NCBI GenBank assembly: GCA_914767715.1
Contig: OU612073.1
Span: forward strand, 11,594,001-11,658,000
Source of the DNA: Membranipora membranacea
Lineage: Eukaryota > Bryozoa > Gymnolaemata > Cheilostomatida > Membraniporidae
Direction of reading: 5' to 3'
DNA length: 64,000 nt
The translations under genes and the position numbers were made by a program. The notes under the pieces were generated by a model. That model was not told the DNA's origin. It saw only the letters and a program-made list of their open reading frames with translations, and ran no database searches. Shown here one piece after another: positions 46,033 to 57,877 of the stretch (the first letter of the stretch is position 1; every line of letters starts with the position of its first letter).

Positions 46033-48174
46033 TGTTCGTATTCCTGAGTTTTTTCTCCGGCTGAATGATAAATTTACTCCAGGCTCAGAGTTTTGTGCCA
46101 GTCTTGGTTTCAGGTTTGGTCTGGAATGAAAAGATGAACAGTTCTTATTAAATATGTTCCTCTTCAGAATCTAACTCCTCTCCAGCATTCAGGTACCGAT
46201 TCAAGCGCTTCCTGCATTAAGTAAGGTTCAACGCCAAATCTTGGCAAAGAAGAGAAAATGTGATAAAGTCATCAAATATCCCAAGTTTCAGTTTGACAAA
46301 AATAAATAAAAACTTCAGATTATAGCCTCCAGCACATGTCTATCAACTGAGGTCAGCTTATAAATAGGCTTATTGACAGTCACAATCAATTGAATTCACA
46401 AAGGCGGTGTTTCTAGGTGTTGCTGCGAAAGTGGAATACTTCGAATGCCATTCGGCCATATCACGCATGTTTAACCTAGCGAAGCTGGCAACTCTGAGAG
46501 TCTAAAAATGGATTTAGACATAAAAAAAAAATCTGATTGGTACACTAGCCAACAATTTGTCAACATTTGGCACAAACTCCGCTTGTTATGTTTGCATGGC
46601 TAATTTCGAGTGACTTAACAGCTCACATCATCTACCTTCACCTTACTCAAGCTCCACAGCATCCCAACACAGTTTGTGGGTGATTTGTTCGATAAGTTAG
46701 AGACACCATGGTTTGATAAAACTTACCTTGCTATATACAAATTCGCTGCTTTTTTTTCTTCAAGAATCAATGCTTCTTGTTGATCTCTAGTTAGTTATGA
46801 TAAATTTCTCTTAGTTGATTGATATAGTTCTTTTCTGCAGATTGTTTACAGTTATAGTGACTGGCGAAAGTGTGGAGGAGCTGAGCTAAGTGCTAAACCC
46901 TCTCATGAAACTGCTCGGCTATGGTTGTGGATTAAAGTAATCAAAGTACTTAGTACTTGGAATTACTGCTTGGTTAGGCATTTAAATTGTGGCAGAAGCG
47001 GAAAACAGTTCAAGATCGTATTAATCTTATTATAGTAGTGTTTTGCTAATCCACCAACACCATATAGGACTATCATTCAAATTTCTTGCTAAAGAACCTG
47101 GTATTTGATGGTACAGACTGTTATTAAAGCCCTAATGCCTAATTTGAGGTTTTAAATCTTAATTTATTTTAGGGTTTGATTCAACTTTACCATCGTGCGC
47201 CATTGGGTGTAACCCAAAATTTTGATCTTTATGAATAGTTGCTGCCATGCATAGAAATATAATGTGTACTTAATAAACCTCCAATTTGTTTGCTCAAGCT
47301 TGCCGAGTTCCGGTATGCATAGACAGCAATGTCATGATTCATGTCAAGAAATAATTTTACCAGGGTGCATGGTGAATCTTCGATAGGGTATGTCAAGTCC
47401 ATACTATAACTTTCAATGGACCTTTAACAAGGCGATCCCGGGATCTGGTAACACTCATGTGGAATCATCCGCATATGATCCCTTTGCACCACTCCATAAC
47501 AAACATTAAAATTAGGTAAGGAGCTTTGCTATAGTACAATATGTACTTTGTGGTATTGGTGGTATTTGTGGTATATGTCCTTGATTCATGCTCTCACTTA
47601 TTATGATCAGAGTCAGTATGATAGGAAACTTCAATGGTTGCCGTATTTAAGATTAAGGGTAAAAAAAAAATTCTAAGACTTGCACTAATCGGGAGCAAAG
47701 AAGTTGGGTGAACTGTCTGAATGCGGTCGTACATAAATAAATACACTGTCAACATGATGAATGATTCGGCAAAATGTGGTGATGGTTATGCTGGATGGGT
47801 GAAATCATTTTTATGTAGCAGACTGTAATGTAGATTTTTGTGCTTCTGACATAAATCTAGGTTCAATCTTTATAGTGATGAGAATGCTCCTTTACACAAT
47901 ATGATTAAAATAATTTAGGCATTATGTCCCCTTGTACAAAGAAAGGGTAACTCTCAAAAATATCTTTATCTGCTTACCGATGTCAGATTTTTACAAAATG
48001 GAATAACAACTCTGACCTACAGTATGTTAAATAAAGTTTAAATCTGCTTTGAATATTTCAATCTCAAATATAGAAAGTTTTATGCTTCAATATCACCTAC
48101 TCTCTACGTTATGCTTTGTAGTACAACCGCATTGCTTACCTAGCGCACATTTTATGATATCATCGCATTACACC
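46033..48174. other. Spacer upstream of peroxidase C
   Basis: No gene recognised on either strand. It should contain the peroxidase C promoter at its left end; I see no convincing core element. Confidence 0.35.
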
Positions 48175-48791
48175 AATGAACTCCCTCTCCCCTACGAGGA
48201 ACAACCCATATGAATTGTTGGCATGGCTTAGTGGTGAGAGAGGGAGAGGGAGTTCATCTATTACACACTCAGACAACGATGAGAAGTTGCTGGTTTCTAC
48301 AACCAATCTATGACAAAACTGCAATTGTATGTTAAAAGGCAACCAAGGTTTTGCAGCAATGCATTTATGTGTAGTAAATAATGTACTGGGCAGCATCAGC
48401 TGTGTGCATTATGCCATGCAAAACTCAAAGTAGTTGCTGACTCTAAGCTGGGTAACACTTCAGTTTAGGGGAGGTTCCAAGACATTGCTGTAATGATGAT
48501 AGAGCACAGGCTAAATAAAAACAGGAACTGGGAACTGCTCTGTGCTATTCTATTTTAGCTGAGTTTGAGTACCTGATGGAAGAAATATTTCACAAGAATT
48601 CTGGCTGAATAATCATCCGAATTAGATTTTGTTTTTTTCCCTATGCAGAAGGTGCAATCTGCTATTAATCAATAAGAAGTTGTTTGAAACCCTGGTTGCC
48701 CTTTAATGCTATTTATCTGATCATAGGTATGAATAATTTTCTAAGGTGTATCCAGGGTTATTCCATCCAATGAATGAGAGGGAGTTCATTG
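48175..48791. mobile_element. Possible TIR element with a nested MITE
   Basis: CAATGAACTCCCTCTC at 48175-48190 is matched in reverse complement at 48776-48791, and a further inverted copy of the end lies at 48240-48255. The TTAA MITE (48336-48702) is nested inside. No target duplication was identified. Confidence 0.35.
48336..48702. mobile_element. TTAA MITE, 367 bp, copy 2
   Basis: Reverse-oriented copy of 18198-18564, exactly the same length, flanked by TTAA (48332-48335 and 48703-48706). Ends AAGGCAACCAAGG and CCTGGTTGCCCT. Scattered substitutions distinguish the two copies. Confidence 0.85.
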
Positions 48792-49259
48792 TTCCATCTG
48801 TTTGTTCATAAGAAAAAACACACCCACAAATAAATAGTTGATGTAAGGTCAGAGTTGTGCCCTCATTGCCAGTAGGCAGACAACTCACTTCACTTTATTC
48901 TTTATTTATGTCAAGACAACAAGGGCCTACACATTTGGGATTTATGGATTATTCAAAGTACAGCTGTTTTTACATATTGAGCAGCCAGTAGTTGTATCTT
49001 TGGTGAGGTCATCTGATTATATGTTACACAATCAACAAGTGTCAGCATTAACAGATCTACATTGTTACTAGAAAAAACACATTTTCCACGTTGCAAAGTG
49101 CAATACAACGCTAAACCAAAAGAACAGGCCTCAATGTCCATAAATTGATCTGAAAGCAAATGTTGCCGATGTTAGTTACTTTAACATCAATTGCAGTGAA
49201 CTGTTTTAGTTTTCATTTTTGAAGGTACTAGCAATATGGCACACCCATTATCCGTTGAT

Positions 49260-49358
49260 CGTTCCAGGTCAGCTAGACAAACAGTGCACCAGAAGGGCCT
49301 CGAAACCCAGGACCTTATGATCCCAAAACAGACGCCTCTAGCACTGAACTATCCCTGA
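49260..49358 (-). mobile_element. tRNA-derived SINE head downstream of gene D
   Basis: Read on the minus strand, an A-box-like TAGTTCAGTGCTAG (near 49339-49352) and a B-box-like GGGTTTCGAGGCCC (49295-49308) are spaced as in tRNA promoters. No cloverleaf was found, so a SINE fragment is more likely than a tRNA gene. Confidence 0.4.
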
Positions 49359-49376
49359 TCCCTGTTTCAGCCAGAC

Positions 49377-52300
49377 TTATACAGTGCAGGTGAAATCAGA
49401 AGGCCAGTTACAGACACAGGCACCGACATCGAAAGCCAGACCAGCAGGGCATCTGTGGGTCTCTGGGGGGAGAACAGCCGTAGCCTGTGTGAAATAGGCA
49501 CAAGCAGTCCCTGGTACGGGGGCATATGTAGAGTCATGGCTAGAGCCGTGACCTGCAAACAAGAGTAAGCAAAAACTATAAATCAATTCCTGTCAACAAC
49601 AACATCATTCTGTTGTGGAATAGTGAGACTTTCCACAGAGGTTTGACATTATGCAACACTTTTTATAACATTGTTCTATGATTTCCCAGCGGCTGCCAAT
49701 TCACTCTGAACATCAACCAACTCATTCAGCTTGATAAAACTGAGCTTAATCAAAAACAAATTTCTTTGCTCCAATGTAGCTGCCAGTTTAAAATTTTCGA
49801 CATCATATCTTGTGACATACAGGCGGGTGGAGGGAGTGGTGTGGTACTATGACATCCAGTGGGGCAGGTCACCTGACTTGTAGCTATTGGGGTGGTTGGT
49901 GGAGCAGGACATGTGATACCTGAAGGTGAATTTGTGAGGTAAATGTGTAAGGTTGTGATTGGTCCATCAGCTCCGAGACATGTTGGAACTATTGGCATAA
50001 AATACTGTAATAGAGAGAAAAGCATAATTTTGAGACAGCTAGGCAAGATACATCTTGATTTACATGATTACCATAGGTGTGAACCCCCCTCCCCCCAGAC
50101 TCATGACCCCCTCCCCTATCATGTCACCAGGTGTTTTTTATTCCTTGGAACATCACATGAAAGTCAACTGCTTCTAAAACATTTGTCAACTCACTGGAAA
50201 TAGAGGTCGTACGGGGTGTTCCCATCTGTCACTATTGGTGTAGAGCTCGGCAAAAAACCAGCCAAAGGCCACCATAGTGTCATCCTGGTACAGAGCAAAT
50301 ATGGGAAAAACATCCTCACAATCCATCCCCTCTGAAAAATCATACCAGTAGTGATAACCTGAAATTTATGAGAAACGCCTTTTAATAAGTATCCCACAAT
50401 GCAGTGTTCTAGAATTCAAAATAAAAGGTCGACAAACCTGGTCTCTGAGGGCCTGTCATTTGGTTGAGATAATCTGCAACTTTAGCATATCTTTTTTTTC
50501 GGGTTTTATTCGGTTTCTTTGTCTACTTCAAAGAAACTTGAACACAGAGGAAAGAAGATATTCATAGGAATCAAACTCTTGAACAAACAGTCAGTGCTTG
50601 CATAAGACCTGGATGTATTGGATTGATTTGGTTTCCTTCCTAGTTTGGATGTGTCTCCAGGTATGCGACTTGCCCACCTTCAAACAACCATCTACCGGTG
50701 AGTGGTACTTTATTATCTTGAATAAAATTCTCACAGCTCTTACCCATTTCGGGGATGCAGAGACCCTTATCATATAGTGTGGCCTCGCTTGCCTCCCCTG
50801 CATCTCTGGGTATGGTCATGGTGTGGTATGGTGTCTGTCCAGTCTGCAGATACAGTTCTGTACCCGTTCCTTCATCAGTATACTCCTGCAAAGTTCGTCC
50901 AGTGCTGCAGATTTTAGCTACCAAAGAAAGGATAAATGCAATATCAGATTGATCAATAGTTAAGCCGTCTCTGGAAGATTTTAAACTGTGTCAACAAACA
51001 GCAACTGCTATTATTTAAGCTTTCAAGGAAATTTTTCTCTTAATGATGGCTGAATAACATCAATAGTGTCGAAACTTTCTGAGGAGTGGAAGTAGCTGGG
51101 TTTGGTAACCCAAGCTTGAATCGAATAGGTTGTAGGCAGTGCTAGGATTGTAGGCCAATCTTCCTCTCAAGTTTCATATGAGTACCAGTTTTGCCATTAT
51201 TATGAAGGTTTCCATGTAGCCAATATGTCTGGTCTGATGTAGTTTGAGCCCCCCAGACTTTTGCCATGCGCCCGACGGCCCTGATGGGTTAGGGAGAGAG
51301 CCAATGACAGGTCATTATGGTATTGATATCATACTGATGCATCAGATAAGAAGACTTGGTGATCTGTTTTAGGTTCAAATACACAAGCGCAATCAAAACA
51401 AGCGTTGTAAAAGTGCTCAATCAATAAACAGATCAAGAACAACCCGATAGGTACTTTCAGGAAAGTACAATATGACCTGGCATTTTGCTCTCTCACTCCA
51501 CCCAACTAAACAGAGGCAACATGGGAAGAAGGCTAAATTTCTTACAAGCAAATTTTTTTCGATTTTAACTGCATGGCATCGGCTTGAACATTCTTGTGGT
51601 GTGTTAAGATTTAAGAATGCCAAAATATTTGATCATATTAAGGATGAAAATTTGAATTTGGTAACTGAGTGTAAGTGCCAGTAAATAACTGCGGTGCCAG
51701 GTTTTGCTCTGATTTTTATTCATGATTTCATGACTTACACTTAGGCTTGGAAATTTCCCCGACACATGATTTCATTCACTTTGCACTGCGGATTTGATAA
51801 AACTTGATGCATTTTGGATAGAACTCATTTGTTGAGAATGTTTACAGAATACCCAATTAAAATAGGAAGAAAAAGATTAAGTCACAACGATGTTAAATGC
51901 AAAATTGATTAGAAATATAATGTGTGAGATCTCTCAAAATTTGAAAGATGTAATTTATAAAATTTAAATCGTTTTAGTCAAGCAGTTACTTATGGTGTCT
52001 TTGTTTCTTGTATTGCACATCCTGTTCATTGTGACATCATAATACAGAGAATGAGAGTTACCTTCCCTTATAGGAGGCACTCTTTCCACCATCAAAAATT
52101 CATGCCAAGTAGAGCATTGAGTTTTTTTACCATGCAAATCTAACTTAACATTATCATAAGTAGCTTACTGCCCGACTATGACATGCATTGGTCTTTGGGT
52201 AATATTTTTAATAATATGACAACTGATACTTACTTGGATCAATGAAGTAGACAGTAGAAACCCACTTGTCTGTCTCATTGTAGTAAAAATCAGCATGAAC

Positions 52301-54267
52301 AGAGTTAGCAGGAAATGCACCTCCCGATGGTATCTAAATTACAGGTTATGAACGCAACAATGAGTGATGGTGGGTTAAAAACAATCTCACAATAAGCTAA
52401 CGGTTTCTGGACAGTTACTTGACATAACAAGATGAATATTAAGTCACTGATAATGAAAAAAGCTTTTGCACAAAGGGTCAAAGCAGGCCATCCAGCCGTA
52501 TTGGTCATCAATAGTGATTGTTTCAATAATCTTGAATAATTTAGCCTTACCGCCACTTGCATACCAGCTATATATCCATTGGCACCATAGAGGAGCATAG
52601 CTGCAGGGTCATCGTTCAGTGTGTATCTGTTACCACGGAAATACGAACTGCCATCATCACCTGTAGTACCTGGTGGATGTTAAATGCCACTGGGCATAGT
52701 TGAAATAGTGAGGCATCAAATCAGCATTAGATTCCCACAATTCATTTGTATTGGCCCAAAACTCCTATGAGCATTTTCAACAAACAACCGGCAATTTATT
52801 ACCAATCTCTGCTAGTTACACTTTAAAGCTTCAGATGCGCCTCCCTATATTTGGTATCATATTGAAGGTCTCAGTCTAGCTAAGAGCACCATAGCAACAT
52901 TTTTAATAGCCTATGGACACAGTTGAAACTATTAACTTTACTTAAATGAAAATTTTTCTCAACAACAATAACAACAAAAGTTGTCCCCCTTTATCTTTTC
53001 ATGTTAAAGAGCGGTAAAGAGGGGACAACCTAAGTGGTTGAAACTTGTTTTTCTATATTTAACAAAGCTAATGGTTTCAACTGTGTCCATCATAGATACA
53101 GTTGAAACCATAAGCTCTAAAAACTTACTAAAAGGCGATTCAAAAGGTTGCCACAGTGCTCTTAATCAGACTGAGACCTTCAATATCATACCCAGTATGG
53201 GGAGGCGAAGCTATAGCTTTAATGAAAATAACAACAAAAGTAATACATAATATGATGACATATATGGGTGATGCGTTGCGACTTGAGAGCATTTTACTTA
53301 CAGGAACCAGTTGAGGTGTCCAGTTCCCATCCTGTTGCCTCAGCATCAGCCAAAGTTCTTGGCAGACCATTAAATGCGAAGGGATTTGACATTTTTTGAT
53401 CAAAGGTTGCTGAAAAAGTGATTTGGAGAATCATCGACAGAAAGAAATTCAGAACACTTTTTTTTTGCTGCCGCTTATTTTTGGTGGTTTGAGTTTTTGT
53501 AGATGATTTAAGGAAAATAAAATAATTCATTGATTAAAGGAACCGTTGCGTCAGAAATTCCATGTACCAAGGGTTGGACAGTAGATAGTTATTGCCCATG
53601 GCTTTCTATTTAACCCAAGTGATGTGTCTGGATCGACGGAAGGGACACATTTTGTACTTTTCGCTCTTGGTATTCTCAAACTGTAGCCCTACATCATTGC
53701 AGAAGCATTGCATTGCATTAGAACAACTATCTAAAAATAACTGAAGGGTGTGATTCATCATCGATTATTTCTAATTGTTACTTCTAGATGGTACTCACCT
53801 ATGAGTCCGTTCCAGTCTTTATCTACAAAACAAATAAACGAGTTCAAAACACTCAGGTTTGATATCCATTAACTGCAACCTTGATTCCCTTTTACCCACC
53901 ATCTTTGTTTCTCAATACTGTTGTGCTAGCCTGTGATGCAAGGATCATAACATACGTTGAGAATTTCGGCTCTGTTTTGTTGGGGTTGGAAAACTTTCAA
54001 CATCTGTTCATGGTCATAATAACATGTTCTGATCGGAACATATGTGCATTTAATTGTCCCTTGACACACACACAAATCAAGAAACGGAACTAAGTAACTT
54101 GGAACTAAAAGACAAGTCATATTCAAATATGATAACATCCCTGCACGATTGCAGTATACACTAGACTGTAACCATTCAAACAACTTACTGGGAGCTGTGG
54201 CAGAGAGATAGGTGAATCCTAAAACGAGAAAAGTCAGCGTAACCACAAGTCCTTTCAGTGAATCCAT
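49377..54267 (-). CDS. Gene D: secreted protein of an unnamed family with C-terminal chitin-binding type-2-like domain
   Basis: Exons: 54189-54267, 53799-53822 (24-nt microexon), 53302-53409, 52551-52660, 52234-52333, 50744-50917, 50213-50358, 49821-50004, 49377-49552; 366 aa, phases consistent. Signal peptide MDSLKGLVVTLTFLVLGFTY. The body, about residues 30-280, includes NGLPRTLADAEATGWELDT, YGANGYIAGMQV, HADFYYNETDKWVSTVYFID, ICSTGRTLQEYTDEGTGTEL, WYDFSEGMDCEDVFPIFALY and VAFGWFFAELYTNSDRWEHP; I recognise no named domain. A Thr/Pro-rich linker (TTPLPPPAC) leads to ~57 residues with six Cys ending CPAGLAFDVGACVCNWPSDF, a CBM14/peritrophin-like pattern with unusual spacing. The donor after the core is GTACGA, weaker than GTAAGT in E. 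Paralogue of E, divergently oriented. Likely an extracellular chitin-associated protein (inference). Confidence 0.82.
52031..52130 (+). repeat. Dispersed repeat, copy in a gene D intron
   Basis: Shares GAGAGTTACC..CCTTAT.GGAGGCA and TAGA.CATTGA with 57165-57260 (same orientation) and, inverted, with 54965-55075. Non-coding, family unknown. The latter two copies bracket the LINE. Confidence 0.6.
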
Positions 54268-54329
54268 GCTGATGTGCTCAATGTGATTTGATTCCTATGA
54301 CCCAGGTTACCTAGGTCCCAGATAGCCAA

Positions 54330-54785
54330 ATGTCCCTGTTCACAGGAATGTATAAAACCGCATACAAAATAGACTCTAAATGATTACGTTGACCTCTCTT
54401 CACCCCCTCTAAATTATTGGTGTCCTTACATGTATAATTTACTTTCGGATTTGCCTATTGTACAGTACACTCTTTCATCTAGTAGGAGTTCAATACCGCT
54501 GTGTTTTTACCCCTGAAGTGTGCAGCAAATTGTACAGGAGTGTTTTTGGGTCAACTTAGTAACAAACAGAGATCCTGTACAATTTGCTGCACAATGAGAT
54601 AATGTTGTAAAACACTACAATGGTAAATATACAGTTGTATGGAATTCCTAGATGAAAGAGTAAATCAAACAACTTGTCAATCTGAAATATAATAATACAG
54701 GTAAGGACACCTATAACTTAGAGGAGGTGAGAAGAGGTAAATATCATCATTCAAAGTCCATTTTGCAAGCGATTCTCTATATCTC
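54330..54785. repeat. Palindromic duplication of the gene D upstream region
   Basis: Left arm 54330-54538 (upstream of D) and right arm 54572-54785 are imperfect reverse complements around a 33-bp spacer. CCTGTACAATTTGCTGCAC is exact in both, and TAAGGACACC.ATAA.TTAGAGG.GGTGA.GAGAGGT occurs in each. The same motif lies upstream of gene E at 57731-57765, so this is promoter-proximal sequence in three copies. No coding exon follows the right arm. Confidence 0.8.
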
Positions 54786-55085
54786 TGTTATAGTGGGTTG
54801 GCAACCTGAGTGAATCCGCTCCACCTTTGCTCACGATGCACAGCCAGCGGACTCCTGAGACCTGAAAATAAGTCCGCACATCGGTTTATATTCAAGAGAG
54901 CTAAAGACTGCCAAAAGACTAGTGTATGTTATAGTCAGGCAGTTAATTTTCATTAAGTTTTGTAGGATTTGCATGGTAAGAAAATTCAATGCTCTACTTG
55001 GCATGAATTATTGGTGTTGAAAAAGTACCTCCCATATGGGAAGGTAACTCTTATTCTCGGCATGAAGATGTTATAGTCTCAGTCT

Positions 55086-57166
55086 GGATGGATGGATGGA
55101 TTTATTACTATCATAGACAAAAATTTGTCACGAAATACGTTGTTAATACTGACAAGAAAGAAAAACATGGAAAAAATCAGATCTCTGTTGTATAAAGAGT
55201 TTTTTAGAATAGTATATTATTAAGTGTATGTATGAGATGTCTTAAAAAGCTGTCTCTACCCCATGTACCCCGATATTTAACGGTGCGGTAGCGACCTGAG
55301 GGGCATTTAGTTAGAAAGTCATTGCTAAAGTGCTCTTCATCGTGTATGTACCGTAGTCCAAGTGTCTTGATCTGGTTGGCCACCAGAGCATCTATATCGG
55401 GGTGCTCAATCCCTAACTTGGCGGCATCTTTAAATATTTTGCGTAAGGACTTCTTGTCGCTTGCATGGATGCTTGTAAAAAGTATGGGGAGACAGTAAGT
55501 GATGAGGGATACAATAAGACTCTTGAATAACATATGAGAAAGGGGCTTTGAGCTATAGTATACAAAATTTTTCACAATATACATGCGTTGAGATGCAGTA
55601 GTCACTATGGATTGCACATGATCATGATAGCGGAATTTATCGTCAACAGTAACACCAAGGTATTTTACTTTGTCACAAAAATCAACTTCCGTGCCATTAA
55701 GGATAAGAGTAGGGGTAATGGGCCTAACAAGCTGAGTAGAAAACATCATTTCTTGAGTCTTGGAGGCGTTTAACAATAGGTTTAAATCACAACATTGCTT
55801 TGAAATTCTACTAATCTCATCAAGATAGGCACTAAGATCTGATTGATTTGATATGCATCCAATTATACAGGTGTCGTCTGCGTATTTAATGACAGTAATA
55901 TTATTACTTAAGTCTGAGGTAATCCTATTGGTATATATTGAAAACAAAAGTGGAGATAAACAGCAACCCTGGGGAGTGCCAGTGTTGGTTATGATGGGTT
56001 TTGAGATATTGCCATCTACTATTGTTCTTTGGGTGCGATTCGTTAGGAAGCTGTATATCCATTCAGTGACATTGGAGTCGAGATGTGATAGTTGCGAGAT
56101 TAAGTCTGGAACATGTATTGTGTTGAATGCAGAAGAAAAGTCAAGGAACAGACACCTGGCATAATTTTAAGCTTTCTTGTCAATGAAATCTGTGATGGTA
56201 GTAGTGAGGCATAAAAGGGCATCTTGAGTTGAGCGGTTTGCACGATAAGCAAACTGAAGGTGGTCCATAGCTGTATGAGTAATAATGTAATGTAACAAGT
56301 CTCTCAATCATTTTGCACAGGCAACTGGTGAGCGCTATTGGTCTGTATTGTTTAAGTTGATCGGGATTCTTAACTTTGGGTAGGGGTTTGATAATGGCCG
56401 ATTTCCAGGAAGTAGGGGTTGACTTAGACGTGATAGATAAATTGAACAGTTTCGTTATGACAGGCGCCAGTTGATAGGCACATAGCTTAAGTACTTTGGG
56501 GATGAGGCCATCAGGGCCTGGACCTTTCCTCGAGTTCAACGATTTCAACTGCTTTAAGACAGTAGCCTCTTCTACTTCTAAAGGTGGTGCTATGGTGGCG
56601 TTGTTATTGATGTCGGGACGGTCAGCGAGAGGCTTCTCAAATCTTGTGAAGAAGGTGTTTAGTTCATCTGAGTTGAATGGATTTTGTTGAGTTGGTTTGG
56701 GGCTAGTAGGTAATCCACTAATCTTTTTAATGTCAGTCCAGGCTTTAGCAGGTTCTTCCGCTAGGTTATGCTGTATTTTCCGAGAGTATTCTTGTTTGGC
56801 TTGTTTAATAGATTTAGTGATGTCGCGTTTGAGTTTGTTGTAGAGTTTACAGTTACCAGTTTTGTGGGCTTGTTGTTTCTCATCGATCATCTCCGATATT
56901 TGTTTATTGATCCAGGGTTTTTGATTTGTGCAAACTCTGACGCTCTTCTCTGGTATACACAGATCGGTACAAAAGTTAATATAGTCAGTGATAATATCCG
57001 TTTGTTTATCAAGGTCATCATTGTCAGAAATTAAATTGTCCCAAATAGTGATGTCAAGAGCAGCTTGCAGATTTTCACAGTTTTCTTCAGAATAGGTACG
57101 ACGAGTCTCAGTCTCTAGTCTAGTGCTTGTTATTTGTATTATACTTCCAGAAGACTGTGACACCAT
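55086..57166 (-). mobile_element. Decayed LINE (non-LTR retrotransposon), 5'-truncated
   Basis: The minus strand encodes the linker and RT of a non-LTR retrotransposon. KPWINKQISEMIDEK and RKGPGPDGLIPKVLK precede SWKSAIIKPLPK and QYRPIALTSCLCKMIERL. After a one-base frameshift near 56286-56292 and a TAA at 56167-56169, the frame continues through DFSSAFNTI, GTPQGCCLSP, KYADDT (YADD at 55873-55884) and the thumb KYLGVTVDDKFRYHDHV to a stop at 55204. The endonuclease is missing; truncation occurs at about 57150. The 3' UTR ends in AATAAATCCATCCATCC. Two lesions make it inactive. Clade not assigned. Confidence 0.9.
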
Positions 57167-57877
57167 AATGCAGAGAACGGGAGTTACCCATCCTTATGGG
57201 AGGCATTTTTTCCACCTAAATAATTCATGTAAAGTAGAACATTGAATCTTGTTACCAAGCCTACCATGCAAACCTGACAACCTTTATCATAAGACTGACT
57301 ATAATATACATTGGTCAATGGGTAGTCTTTAATATGAAAAAGGTATAATATTTATTGAGGTCGAGGGTGGTACATCAGTAAGACAGGTCCCAGGATACAG
57401 GATAAGGGGGCAACAGAACATGCCATATAGTCATAAATGGCAAAAATAGGCAAACGATACAATGAGGTGAAATAGTTTATGGCATGCTGATTTCTAAGGA
57501 TGCTGGTAACAAGCAAAAGTTATGCAACAATAAAACGAGACAGTGTTTTCTCTGGTTCTGGAAATAGATTTTAATCAGTTCTTGAAAAGCCAGAATTGCA
57601 CAGAAATTATATACCACGTCTGGCAGGTTGGTGAATACCAAGGAGTTGTGCTTCCTCAATAGCATCAGCATACCTGGGGAAAGGGTAGAAAAAAACAGCT
57701 GGAGGGATGAAAGCTAATTATACAGGTAGAGACATATAAATTAGAGGGGGTGAGGAGAGGTAAACATTACCATTTGAAGACCAATTTGTAAGAAATTCTG
57801 TACATAACTGTGAACACCGGACACTCAACATCATCTGGGTTTGAATAACAACATCACATCACATCGAGCACATCAGC
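57165..57877. other. Upstream region of gene E
   Basis: Holds a dispersed repeat copy (57165-57260, GAGTTACCCATCCTTATGG) and the promoter-proximal block shared with gene D (57725-57850: TTAGAGGGGGTGAGGAGAGGT, later CACATCGAGCACATCAGC just before the ATG). No other gene recognised. Confidence 0.55.

Noticed and set aside
53926-54267. 113-codon open frame at the start of gene D taken as one exon
   Set aside because: It reads through the GTAAGT donor at 54183-54188; the paralogue E and the following microexon support splicing after 79 nt.
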